64,000 bases of DNA, from assembly GCF_036108815.1 (NCBI RefSeq), contig NZ_CP107985.1:4650001-4714000 (forward strand), in the 5' to 3' direction. Every line of letters starts with the position of its first letter. The stretch's first letter is position 1. A program made the translations under genes and the position numbers. Below are positions 57,020 through 64,000 of this stretch, piece after piece. The notes under the pieces are model-generated. The model was not told the DNA's origin and ran no database searches. It saw only the letters and a list, made by a program, of their open reading frames with translations. Source of the DNA: Streptomyces sp. NBC_00353. Its GTDB lineage: Bacteria; Actinomycetota; Actinomycetes; Streptomycetales; Streptomycetaceae.

Positions 57020-59020
57020 TCACGACCCGGCGTTGACGGTGGCAAAAACGACGGCGGCGATCGCCAGGACAAGGGAACCGGCGAGCAGTGCGCTGAGGTA
57101 GGTCTGCACATTGCCGGTCTGAGCGCGGCGGACGGCGGTGCCGAGCAGGCGTGCGCCGGTGCCGGAGCCGCGTACGTACGTGTCGACGACCTCGCGGTCC
57201 AGGAAGCGGACGAGGCTCGCCGCGGCCTGGACGGGGCGGACGAACAGTTTCGTGTAGAGGGCGTCCAGGTGGAAGCCGGTGGCGGCGTGGCGGTGGAGCG
57301 GGCCGAGCAGCAGACGGCCCGGGTCGGCCGGGTCCGGGGTGCCGGGGGTGTCGCCGTAGCCGGCGGTGTGGTGGGTCATGGCCTCGGCCTCGACGAGTGC
57401 GGGTTCGGCGTCGGGGTGGGCGACGACGGCGCCGACGGCGGTGCGGGCGGCGAGGGCCGTGGTGTGGCGCCAGGCGGCGTAGGTGACGAGGCCGCCGACG
57501 AGGGCGACGCCTGTGGAGAGGACGGCGGTGGTCACGGTCGGGGTGAGGCTGTGGCCGTCGAACCAGTCGGTGATCACGCCGACGGTCAGTCCGAAGGCGA
57601 TGGTGGGGATGGCGAGGACCCAGAGGACGGCGGTCATCGCGACGGGCTGCCTGCCGTGGTCGGGGACCTCGGCGCCGCGGCCGCGGAAGGCGAGGAGCCA
57701 GAGGCGGGTGGCGTATGCGGCGGTGAGAACGGCGGCGAGCAGTCCGGCGACGAGGACTGTCCAGCCGGCGGCGGCCGGGGCGACGTGCCGGTCGCCGAAC
57801 GCGGTGTGTTCGGCGGCGACGAGGACGGCTTCCTTGGAGAAGAAGCCGGCGAACGGCGGGATGGCGGCGAGCGCGAGGAGGGCGACGGTCATCGTCCAGT
57901 AGGCGTCCGGGATGCGCTTGGCCAGTCCGCCCATGCGGGACATGGCTGCCAGCGAGTTGGTCCCGGCGGCGTGGATGACGACGCCCGCCGCAAGGAAGAG
58001 GACGGCCTTGAACGCGCCGTGCGAGAGGAGGTGGAAGACGGCGGCCCCGCGGTCGCCGACGGCCAGTGCGCCGGACATGTAGCCGAGCTGGCCGATCGTC
58101 GAGTACGCGAGGACGCGTTTGATGTCGTCCTGGGCGAGCGCTGCGAATCCTGATCCGATCATCGTGACCGCCGCCATGACGGCGAGGACGACGAGGGCGG
58201 CGCCGGATTCGGCGAAGACGGGGAGGAGCCGGGCCACGAAGTAGATGCCGGCGGCGACCATCGTCGCGGCGTGGATCAGCGCGGAGACGGGGGTCGGGCC
58301 GGCCATCGCGTCGGGCAGCCAGGTGTGCAGGGGGAACTGCGCGGACTTGCCGGCGACGCCTGCGAGGAGCAGCAGGGCGATGACGGTGGGGTGGTCCAGG
58401 CCGCCGTTGGCGACGGCGCCGAGGATGCCGGTGATCCGGAAGGTGCCGGTGTCGGCGGCGAGCGCGAACAGGCCGATCAGGAAGGGGACGTCGCCGAGCT
58501 TGGTGACCAGGAAGGCCTTGAGGGAGGCGGCGCGTGCTTCGGGTGTCTCCCAGTAGTGGCCGACGAGGAAGTACGAGCAGATGCCCATGATCTCCCAGCC
58601 GACCATCAGCACCATCAGGTCGCCGGAGTAGACGACGAGCAGCATCGCGGCGGTGAAGAGGGAGACGAGGGCCGCGTACGAGGGGTAGCGGGGGTCGTCG
58701 CGCAGGTAGCCGGTCGAGTAGATCTGCACGCAGGTCGCGACGAGCCCGACCAGGACGGCGACGAGGACCGCGAAGCCGTCGAGGTGGAGGGCGAGGTCGA
58801 TCGGGACCGACCCGGTGGGGGTGAGCCGGGTCGCGGCGTCGATGGCCGGGCCGCCGCCCTGGCGTGCGGCGACGACGACGGCGAGTACGGCCGCGACGAG
58901 GGTGGGGAGGACTGCGAGGGGGCGTACGTAGCCGGGGGCGGTGCGGCCGAGGAGCAGGCCGGCTGCGGCACCGAGGAACGGGAGGAGGGGGACGAGGACG
59001 GCGAGGGTCGTGGTGGTCAC
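57020..59020 (-). CDS. nuoL: NADH-quinone oxidoreductase subunit L
   Basis: The most distal antiporter-like subunit, 666 residues, with the long lateral helix region at the C-terminus. The conserved E143 lies in GWEIMGICSYFLVG and K225 in AGVAGKSAQFPLHTW. The start MTTTTLAVLVPLLPFLGAAA is at GTG 59020, overlapping the nuoK stop by four bases. The hydrophilic stretch at about 535-590 is longer than in E. coli. Confidence 0.96.
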   Translation of the reverse strand: MTTTTLAVLVPLLPFLGAAAGLLLGRTAPGYVRPLAVLPTLVAAVLAVVVAARQGGGPAIDAATRLTPTGSVPIDLALHLDGFAVLVAVLVGLVATCVQIYSTGYLRDDPRYPSYAALVSLFTAAMLLVVYSGDLMVLMVGWEIMGICSYFLVGHYWETPEARAASLKAFLVTKLGDVPFLIGLFALAADTGTFRITGILGAVANGGLDHPTVIALLLLAGVAGKSAQFPLHTWLPDAMAGPTPVSALIHAATMVAAGIYFVARLLPVFAESGAALVVLAVMAAVTMIGSGFAALAQDDIKRVLAYSTIGQLGYMSGALAVGDRGAAVFHLLSHGAFKAVLFLAAGVVIHAAGTNSLAAMSRMGGLAKRIPDAYWTMTVALLALAAIPPFAGFFSKEAVLVAAEHTAFGDRHVAPAAAGWTVLVAGLLAAVLTAAYATRLWLLAFRGRGAEVPDHGRQPVAMTAVLWVLAIPTIAFGLTVGVITDWFDGHSLTPTVTTAVLSTGVALVGGLVTYAAWRHTTALAARTAVGAVVAHPDAEPALVEAEAMTHHTAGYGDTPGTPDPADPGRLLLGPLHRHAATGFHLDALYTKLFVRPVQAAASLVRFLDREVVDTYVRGSGTGARLLGTAVRRAQTGNVQTYLSALLAGSLVLAIAAVVFATVNAGS

Positions 59021-59412
59021 GCGGTGGCCTCTGCCTTCTTTGCCTTCCCTGCCGGAGCAGTGGCCTGGTCTTCGGTGCTGTCGCCGGGGAGGGCTTCGGC
59101 GGCGTCGGTTTCGGCGGTGTCGCGGAGGCGGTCGACGTCCGAGCTGCCGCGGTTGCGGTAGACGGCGAGGACGATCGCCAGGCCGATGCCGATCTCCGCC
59201 GCCGCGATGGCGATGGTGAAGAGGGTGAGGGCCTGGCCGGAGTGCAGGGCGTCGCGGAGCCAGACGTCGAAGGCGACCAGGTTGAGGTTGACGGCGTTGA
59301 GCATCAGCTCGACGGACATCAGGACCAGGATCGCGTTGCGGCGTGCGAGGACTCCGTACAGCCCGGTGCAGAAGAGGAGGGCGGCGAGCACGGCGGGGTA
59401 GGCGAGGTGCAT
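59017..59412 (-). CDS. nuoK: NADH-quinone oxidoreductase subunit K
   Basis: A three-helix subunit of the proton channel. The two functional glutamates are present: E35 in MSVELMLNAV and E73 in AIAAAEIGIG. At 131 residues it is longer than the usual 100 or so because of a polar Ala/Glu/Asp-rich tail after residue 87. Its ATG shares one base with the nuoJ stop. Confidence 0.96.
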   Translation of the reverse strand: MHLAYPAVLAALLFCTGLYGVLARRNAILVLMSVELMLNAVNLNLVAFDVWLRDALHSGQALTLFTIAIAAAEIGIGLAIVLAVYRNRGSSDVDRLRDTAETDAAEALPGDSTEDQATAPAGKAKKAEATA

Positions 59413-59972
59413 CAGCTCTGCTCCTTACTGCGCTTGCGGGACAGGACGATCGCGCCGACGAGGGCGGCGAGCAGCAGGACGGAGAGTGCTTCGAAGGGCA
59501 GGACCCAGTGCCGGAAGAGGAAGGCGCCGGTCGCCTCGGTGGACCCGTGGGCCGGTCCGTCCAGGTCGATCCAGGTGGTGCGGAAGGCGTCGACGACGAC
59601 CCAGACGAGGGCCGCCGCGGCGGCGACCGCCACGCCGAGGGCCGCCCAGCGGTTGCCGGAGTCGGCGTCCGGGGAGGGGCCGATGGGGGCCTTGGTGAGC
59701 ATCAGCCCGAAGAGAAGGAGGACGACGACGGAACCGACGTAGATCAGCACCTGCACCCAGGCGATGAACTCGGCGGTGAGCAGGAGGTACTCGACGGCGA
59801 GGCCGCCGAGCGCGACGACCAGCCAGAGGGCGGCATGGACCAGCTGCTTTGTCGTGACGGTGATGAGGGCCGCTCCGAGGGTGGCGATGCCGACCAGGAC
59901 GAAGGCGATCTCGATGCCGGTCGGGGAGAGGAAGCCGGGGTGGGCCGTGGCCGCGGTGGCTGCGAGTGTCAC
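59412..59972 (-). CDS. nuoJ: NADH-quinone oxidoreductase subunit J
   Basis: A membrane subunit with five helices, next to the NuoH-NuoK boundary. GTG 59972 gives 186 residues (MTLAATAATAHPGFLSPTGI), overlapping the nuoI stop by four bases. The conserved KQLVHAALWLVVALGGLAVEYLL-type helix (A/Y-rich TM3 with its pi bulge) is present. A longer in-frame ORF upstream is nuoI read in another frame. Confidence 0.95.
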   Translation of the reverse strand: MTLAATAATAHPGFLSPTGIEIAFVLVGIATLGAALITVTTKQLVHAALWLVVALGGLAVEYLLLTAEFIAWVQVLIYVGSVVVLLLFGLMLTKAPIGPSPDADSGNRWAALGVAVAAAAALVWVVVDAFRTTWIDLDGPAHGSTEATGAFLFRHWVLPFEALSVLLLAALVGAIVLSRKRSKEQS

Positions 59973-60571
59973 TCCTCTCCCTCTTCCTCTTCGTGGGCCT
60001 GCTGTGGCGGCTGGGCTGCTTCCTTGGCCTGCTCGGCCTCCTGGGCGCGCTGGGCTTCGAGTTTCTCCGCCGTCTTGCGGGCGGCGACGATCTCCTTCGG
60101 GTCCTCCGCGCCCGGGTCGAGCGCGGGCGGTTCGGGCACCGTCCACATCCATTCGCGGAGCTTGTCCCGCTCATGGGTGAGGTCGTGGATGTCCGTCTCC
60201 GCGTACTCGAACTCCGGCGACCAGAACAGCGCGTCGAAGGGACAGACCTCGATGCAGATACCGCAGTACATGCAGAGCGAGAAGTCGATCGCGAAGCGGT
60301 CGAGGACGTTGCGGCTGCGCTCGCGGCCGCCCGGGACGGCAGCGGGCACCGTCTCCTTGTGGGAGTCGATGTAGATGCACCAGTCCGGGCACTCACGGGC
60401 GCACAGCATGCAGACCGTGCAGTTCTCCTCGAACAGCCCGATGACACCGCGGGAGCGGGGCGGGAGCTCGGGCTGGACGTCCGGGTACTGCGCGGTGACC
60501 GTCTTCTTCGTCATCGTCCGCAGGGTGACGGCCAGGCCCTTGGCCAGGCCTGAGCCGGGGATCGGAGACAT
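59969..60571 (-). CDS. nuoI: NADH-quinone oxidoreductase subunit I (8Fe ferredoxin type)
   Basis: Carries clusters N6a and N6b. Two complete [4Fe-4S] motifs are visible: C51, C54, C57, C61 (CTVCMLCAREC) and C100, C103, C106, C110 (CMYCGICIEVC). The 200-residue protein has a highly charged glutamine/glutamate-rich tail (AQEAEQAKEAAQ). The start MSPIPGSGLAKGLAVTLRTM is an amphipathic membrane-attachment helix. It overlaps nuoH by one base. Confidence 0.96.
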   Translation of the reverse strand: MSPIPGSGLAKGLAVTLRTMTKKTVTAQYPDVQPELPPRSRGVIGLFEENCTVCMLCARECPDWCIYIDSHKETVPAAVPGGRERSRNVLDRFAIDFSLCMYCGICIEVCPFDALFWSPEFEYAETDIHDLTHERDKLREWMWTVPEPPALDPGAEDPKEIVAARKTAEKLEAQRAQEAEQAKEAAQPPQQAHEEEEGEE

Positions 60572-61539
60572 CAGCTGATCGCCACCTTCACGATGCCGGT
60601 GAGCGCGATCTGCGCGAGAGCGAGCGGGATGAGTGTGGTCCAGGCGAGCTTCTGCAGCTGGTCCTCGCGGAGGCGGGGGTAGCTCACCCGCAGCCAGATG
60701 ATGACGAAGGCGAGGACCGCGGTCTTGAGGAGCGTCCAGACCCAGCCGAGTCCGTCGGCGCCGAGCGGGCCGTGCCAGCCGCCGAGGAAGAGGACGGTGG
60801 TCAGTCCGCAGAGGACGACGATGCCCGCGTACTCGGCGAGCAGGAACAGTGCGAACCGCAGACCGGTGTACTCGGTGTACGCCCCGAAGATGATCTCCGA
60901 GTCGGCGACCGGCATATCGAACGGCGGGCGCTGCAGTTCAGCGAGTCCGGCCACGAAGAAGACCAGGGCACCGACGATCTGCCAGGGCAGCCACCACCAC
61001 TCGAAGGCATTGACGATGCCGGGGAGGGAGACGGTGCCGGCCGCCATCGCGACGGATGCCGCGGCGAGCAGCATCGGCAGTTCGTACGCGAGGAGCTGGG
61101 CGGCGGTGCGGAGGCCGCCGAGGAGGGAGAACTTGTTCGCCGATGCCCAGCCGGCCATCAGCGAGCCGAGCACTCCCACACCCATGACGGCGAGCACGAA
61201 GAAGATGCCCGCGTCGACCACCTGGCCGACCGCGCCCTCGCTCGGGCCGATCGGGATGGCTACGAGCACCAGGAGGTACGGGAGGAGGGCGACGGCCGGC
61301 GCGAGCTGGAAGATGCGGCGGTCGGCGTCGGCCGGGACGATGTCTTCCTTCTGGGCGAACTTCACACCGTCGGCGACGAGCTGGGCCCAGCCGTGGAAGC
61401 CACCGGCGTACATGGGACCGAGGCGGCCCTGCATGTGGGCCATCACCTTGTGCTCGGTCTGGCCCACGACGAGTGGGACGACCATGAACACCCCGAAGAC
61501 GATGACGAGCCGGAGGGCGACGTCGAGTACGTCGTTCAC
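60571..61539 (-). CDS. nuoH: NADH-quinone oxidoreductase subunit H
   Basis: Forms the floor of the quinone cavity together with NuoB and NuoD. The 322-residue product has about eight helices. The signature loop is present but altered: TEHKVMAHMQGRLGP (usual ERK...R...RxGP). GLAELQRPPFDMPVADSE and EYTGLRFALFLLAEY are well conserved. GTG 61539 overlaps the nuoC stop by four bases. No nuoD, E, F or G intervenes between nuoC and nuoH. Confidence 0.95.
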   Translation of the reverse strand: MNDVLDVALRLVIVFGVFMVVPLVVGQTEHKVMAHMQGRLGPMYAGGFHGWAQLVADGVKFAQKEDIVPADADRRIFQLAPAVALLPYLLVLVAIPIGPSEGAVGQVVDAGIFFVLAVMGVGVLGSLMAGWASANKFSLLGGLRTAAQLLAYELPMLLAAASVAMAAGTVSLPGIVNAFEWWWLPWQIVGALVFFVAGLAELQRPPFDMPVADSEIIFGAYTEYTGLRFALFLLAEYAGIVVLCGLTTVLFLGGWHGPLGADGLGWVWTLLKTAVLAFVIIWLRVSYPRLREDQLQKLAWTTLIPLALAQIALTGIVKVAIS

Positions 61540-62768
61540 GCGGTATCGCCTCCGGCGGGGGGGTTGGGGGTCGGCTCGGATACAGGGTCCGGGTTCGGGG
61601 TGTCCGGCCGATCCGGGGTGTCGGGCTGGTCAGGGGCGTCGGGCTGCGCCGGAGGCGCGGGCTCGTCCGAGGCGTCCGTGGTGTCGTCGGCGGGGCCGCT
61701 GCCCGGGGCCTCTCCCCTGCCCGCACCTTCCCGGACCGGGGGCTCCGCCCCGGGGCCCCCGCTCCTCGGTTGCCGGAGGGGCTGAGAGGCACCCGGCTCC
61801 TCGGTCTTGCCCACAGTCTGAGAGGAGCCCTCTTCCGGGGTCTCGTCGAAGGCCGGGCGGGCGTTGTGCCAGGGCGCGTCCGTGCTGCGGGGCGCCGGTG
61901 CCGGTTCCGCCGGTGCCGATGCCGGTTCCGTCGCTGCCGGTTCCGTCGCTCCCGGCTCGGGCGCCGCCGCCTCCCCCTGCTGGCTCGCCGAGCCCTGGGA
62001 CGCACTGCGGGTGCGGCGCGGCGTCGCGGCCGGGGGTGCGGTTTCCGTGCTCGCGGCCGGTGCTGCCGCCTCCGGCTGCTGGCTCGCCGAGCCCTCGCTC
62101 ACGCTGCGGGCGCGGCGCACCGGGCGGTCGCCCGCGGCCCTGGCGGCGCGGGCCGGGCGGGTCGGGGCGGGTGGGAGCTGGCCCTTGAGAGGGCCCCATT
62201 CGTTCGGGTCGGGGACGCCCGGCGGCAGCATCGTGCGTCGCTTCGGACCACCGTGTTCGGATTCGCCCGGCTCCTTGGCGCCCGGCCAGGCCTTGGCGAC
62301 CCGGGCCGCCAGCACGAAGTCCTTGCGCAGCGGGTGGCCCTCGAAACCGTCGGGCAGCAGCAGCGGCACCAGATGCGGGTGGCCCTCGAAGCCGATGCCG
62401 AACATCTCGTGCGTCTCGCGCTCGTGCCAGGCGGCGCCCGAGTAGACACCGACGGCCGTGGGAAGGACGGCGGCGTCGTGCGGAACGGTCGTACGGATCA
62501 GGAGCCGGCGGACCTTGCCGTGTGCCGGGGCGGCGACGTGGGCGCAGACGCGGAAGCCGGTGCCCGGTTCGTCGACGGCGCTCAGCCAGTCGAAGTAGGT
62601 GCAGCCCAGCCGGTCGCGGGCCGTTTCGAGGGCGGCGATCCAGGCGGTGGCCGGGACGTCGACGGTCAGCAGGTCGTACGCGTGCTCCGCCGTGGCGTCC
62701 TCGCCGAAGAGCTCGGTGACGGCGTCCGGCAGGCTGTCGTACGCCTCGGTGGCAGGAATGCTGGTCAC
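61536..62768 (-). CDS. nuoC: NADH-quinone oxidoreductase subunit C with long low-complexity tail
   Basis: The 30-kDa subunit of the hydrophilic arm. Residues 1-160 are the NuoC domain with the signature WHERETHEMFGIGFEGHPHL and GFEGHPLRKDF. From about residue 205 to 410 the protein is a Pro/Ala/Glu/Thr-rich, probably disordered tail with near-repeats (VSEGSASQQPEAAAPA, ASQGSASQQGEAAAPE, PDQPDTPDRPDTPNPD). There is no NuoD domain in the tail. The gene overlaps nuoB and nuoH by four bases at each end. Confidence 0.93.
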   Translation of the reverse strand: MTSIPATEAYDSLPDAVTELFGEDATAEHAYDLLTVDVPATAWIAALETARDRLGCTYFDWLSAVDEPGTGFRVCAHVAAPAHGKVRRLLIRTTVPHDAAVLPTAVGVYSGAAWHERETHEMFGIGFEGHPHLVPLLLPDGFEGHPLRKDFVLAARVAKAWPGAKEPGESEHGGPKRRTMLPPGVPDPNEWGPLKGQLPPAPTRPARAARAAGDRPVRRARSVSEGSASQQPEAAAPAASTETAPPAATPRRTRSASQGSASQQGEAAAPEPGATEPAATEPASAPAEPAPAPRSTDAPWHNARPAFDETPEEGSSQTVGKTEEPGASQPLRQPRSGGPGAEPPVREGAGRGEAPGSGPADDTTDASDEPAPPAQPDAPDQPDTPDRPDTPNPDPVSEPTPNPPAGGDTA

Positions 62769-63397
62769 GTCCGGCCCTCCCCCGGTGCGGGCGGGGCGGC
62801 GACCAGGCCGCTGCGCAGCGCGGCGGTGGAGGGCCGGCTGCCGCCGCCCGTCGCGTACCGCTCACCCAGCGACTCGCGGGCGATCTTCTCCTGCAGCTTG
62901 AGGATGCCCTGGAGCAGGGCCTCCGGCCGGGGCGGGCAGCCCGGTACGTAGACGTCGACGGGGATGATCTGGTCGACGCCCTTTGTCACGGAGTACGAGT
63001 CCCAGTACGGGCCGCCGCAGTTCGAGCAGGCGCCGAAGGAGATGACGTACTTGGGCTCGGGCATCTGCTCGTACAGCCGCTTGACGGCCGGAGCCATCTT
63101 GTCCGTCACCGTGCCGGAAACGATCATGAGGTCGGCCTGGCGGGGGCCGGGGGCGAACGGGATCACACCGAGCCGGATGAAGTCGTGCCGGGCCATGGAC
63201 GCGGCGATGAATTCGATGGCACAGCAGGCGAGGCCGAAGTTGAAGACCCAGAGGCTGTAGCGGCGCCCCCAGTTGAGGACCACCTTCATCGGCTCCGGGG
63301 CGAGTCGGGACAGCACGCCGAGCCGCTTCGGCTCCGGCAGCAGGGTCGTTTCGGGCCGGGGCTGCGGCTCGGGGGTCTGCGGGCTCGTCACGTCCAT
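62765..63397 (-). CDS. nuoB: NADH-quinone oxidoreductase subunit B
   Basis: Holds cluster N2, the immediate electron donor to quinone. The 210-residue product has the four ligands C58, C59 (LACCAIEF), C124 (FGACSNCGG) and C154 (VPGCPPRPEA). The N-terminal 35 residues are proline-rich. ATG 63397 overlaps the end of nuoA by ten bases. The C-terminal 35 residues are an extra polar tail. Confidence 0.96.
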   Translation of the reverse strand: MDVTSPQTPEPQPRPETTLLPEPKRLGVLSRLAPEPMKVVLNWGRRYSLWVFNFGLACCAIEFIAASMARHDFIRLGVIPFAPGPRQADLMIVSGTVTDKMAPAVKRLYEQMPEPKYVISFGACSNCGGPYWDSYSVTKGVDQIIPVDVYVPGCPPRPEALLQGILKLQEKIARESLGERYATGGGSRPSTAALRSGLVAAPPAPGEGRT

Positions 63398-63798
63398 TCG
63401 AGGACGCCCTTCTTCCATGCGTAGAGCAGTCCCACGGCCAGGAAACCGAGGAAGATGAACATTTCCACCAGCGTCGTCGCGCCGTATCCGGGCGCGGCGA
63501 ATACGGTCGCCCATGGAAACAGGAAGATCGAGTCGACGGCGAAGATCACGTACAGGAAGGCATAGACGTAATAACGGACCTGGGTATGTGCCCATCCTTC
63601 ACCCACGGGGTCCACGCCGCACTCGTACGTGAGGAGCTTTTCCGGTGTTGGGACCACGGGGCGCAGCAGCCGTCCGGCCCCGAAGGCCACGGCCACGAAC
63701 AGCACACCGATCAGCGCGAGCAGTCCGACCACCGAGTAGCTGTCGAAGTAGTCCGACGCGAGAACGGTCGATTCCGGCAGGTCCGCCACGTAGGCCAC
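63388..63798 (-). CDS. nuoA: NADH-quinone oxidoreductase subunit A
   Basis: A three-helix membrane subunit at the quinone-site/membrane junction, 136 residues from GTG 63798. LLTYECGVDPVGEGW is the conserved loop. In the second helix, where most NuoA proteins read FDIE, this one has FAVD (A87, D89), so the conserved acidic pair is altered. It is the first gene of the operon. Confidence 0.94.
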   Translation of the reverse strand: MAYVADLPESTVLASDYFDSYSVVGLLALIGVLFVAVAFGAGRLLRPVVPTPEKLLTYECGVDPVGEGWAHTQVRYYVYAFLYVIFAVDSIFLFPWATVFAAPGYGATTLVEMFIFLGFLAVGLLYAWKKGVLEWT

Positions 63799-63847
63799 GT
63801 CCGCCCCTCCGCTCCCTCATACCTGTTCGACGATCTGTACGCACGGG

Positions 63848-63875
63848 AGTCTAGGCCCTGCTAAAGAGACGGTAA
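63848..63875 (-). promoter_or_regulatory. Probable promoter of the nuo operon
   Basis: On the minus strand TTACCG (63870-63875) and TAGACT (63848-63853) are 16 bases apart, giving a leader of about 45 bases before the GTG of nuoA. The match to the main sigma consensus is moderate. Confidence 0.5.
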
Positions 63876-63893
63876 GCAGCCGCGTCGGGCAAG

Positions 63894-63923
63894 AGGTGGG
63901 GTTATCCCTACTTCACCCCACCT
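63894..63923. promoter_or_regulatory. Inverted repeat upstream of the nuo promoter
   Basis: AGGTGGGGT (63894-63902) and ACCCCACCT (63915-63923) are perfect 9-base arms separated by 12 bases, 18 bases upstream of the predicted -35. It does not resemble the Rex operator. It could bind a regulator of nuo or of the divergent gene at 63969. Confidence 0.5.
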
Positions 63924-63968
63924 ATGAACCCCATGGCGTGCGCAGGTCCGGCCCGGCAGGCTGGGCGT

Positions 63969-64000
63969 ATGACCATGAGCCCCCCGGTGCCCGACGGCGA
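63969..64000 (+). CDS. Start of an unidentified divergent gene (partial)
   Basis: ATG 63969 opens a frame reading MTMSPPVPDG up to the window edge. The divergent position and the upstream palindrome suggest a real gene, but ten residues are too few to identify it; a second ATG at 63975 is an alternative start. No ribosome binding site is obvious. Confidence 0.35.
   Translation, partial: MTMSPPVPDG

Noticed and set aside
55586..58153. An 855-codon plus-strand frame rich in Gly, Glu and Asp opposite nuoM and nuoL
   Set aside because: It is the mirror of hydrophobic membrane-protein codons and has no ribosome binding site or domain.

Overview
The window is chromosomal DNA from a high-GC actinomycete, almost certainly a Streptomyces. 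The evidence is strong G/C bias at third codon positions, many GTG and TTG starts, the nusG-rplK-rplA / rplJ-rplL / rpoB-rpoC / rpsL-rpsG-fusA-tuf / S10 gene order, and a tRNA-Tyr beside yajQ, which I recall as the SLP1 integration locus of S. coelicolor. The order resembles the S. coelicolor core from about SCO4599 to SCO4706, read right to left. That comparison is from memory, not from a search.

Layout. (1) 1-3.3 kb: start of the S10 ribosomal operon on the minus strand (rpsJ-rplC-rplD-rplW-rplB-rpsS; rpsS runs off the edge). (2) 3.5-6.1 kb: a GNAT acetyltransferase and a secreted PIG-L deacetylase with a propeller-like tail, on the plus strand. (3) 6.2-23.4 kb: the str operon (rpsL-rpsG-fusA-tuf), rpoBC, rplJL with an L10-type leader, rplKA, and secE-nusG. 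tRNA-Trp lies just upstream. (4) 23.7-34.7 kb: conserved housekeeping genes (aspartate aminotransferase, adenosine deaminase, murB, a hadA/hadB pair, rpmG, tRNA-Met, tRNA-Thr), two TetR regulators with clear palindromic operators, an MFS pump, an amidohydrolase relative with an eroded active site and an NAD(P)-binding protein. (5) 34.7-48.7 kb: a gene-poor accessory island ending at tRNA-Tyr. It holds an integrase remnant, a Tn3-type transposase remnant, a GNAT remnant, a secreted GDW-repeat protein, an FBP zinc-finger gene divergent from a TetR-SGNH hydrolase operon around a perfect 21-bp palindrome, two tandem collagen-like membrane proteins, and several unknown or TPR proteins. (6) 49-53.8 kb: yajQ, alkylation repair (ogt, alkB) and small membrane proteins (GlsB/YeaQ type, YccF, HtpX, MscL with a zinc ribbon). 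(7) 53.9-63.8 kb: a second-type complex I operon, nuoABCHIJKLMN, with no nuoD, nuoE, nuoF or nuoG.

How the parts work together. Regions 1 and 3 supply translation and transcription machinery. The S10 and str transcripts share a nearly identical 25-nt hairpin element in their leaders. Region 4 shows local regulator-operator wiring. Region 5 looks like a scar of repeated integration and loss at the tRNA-Tyr attachment site. Region 7 encodes a complete proton-pumping membrane arm plus the NuoB/NuoI iron-sulfur subunits and NuoC, but no quinone-site subunit NuoD and no NADH module. It must borrow those subunits or use another electron donor.
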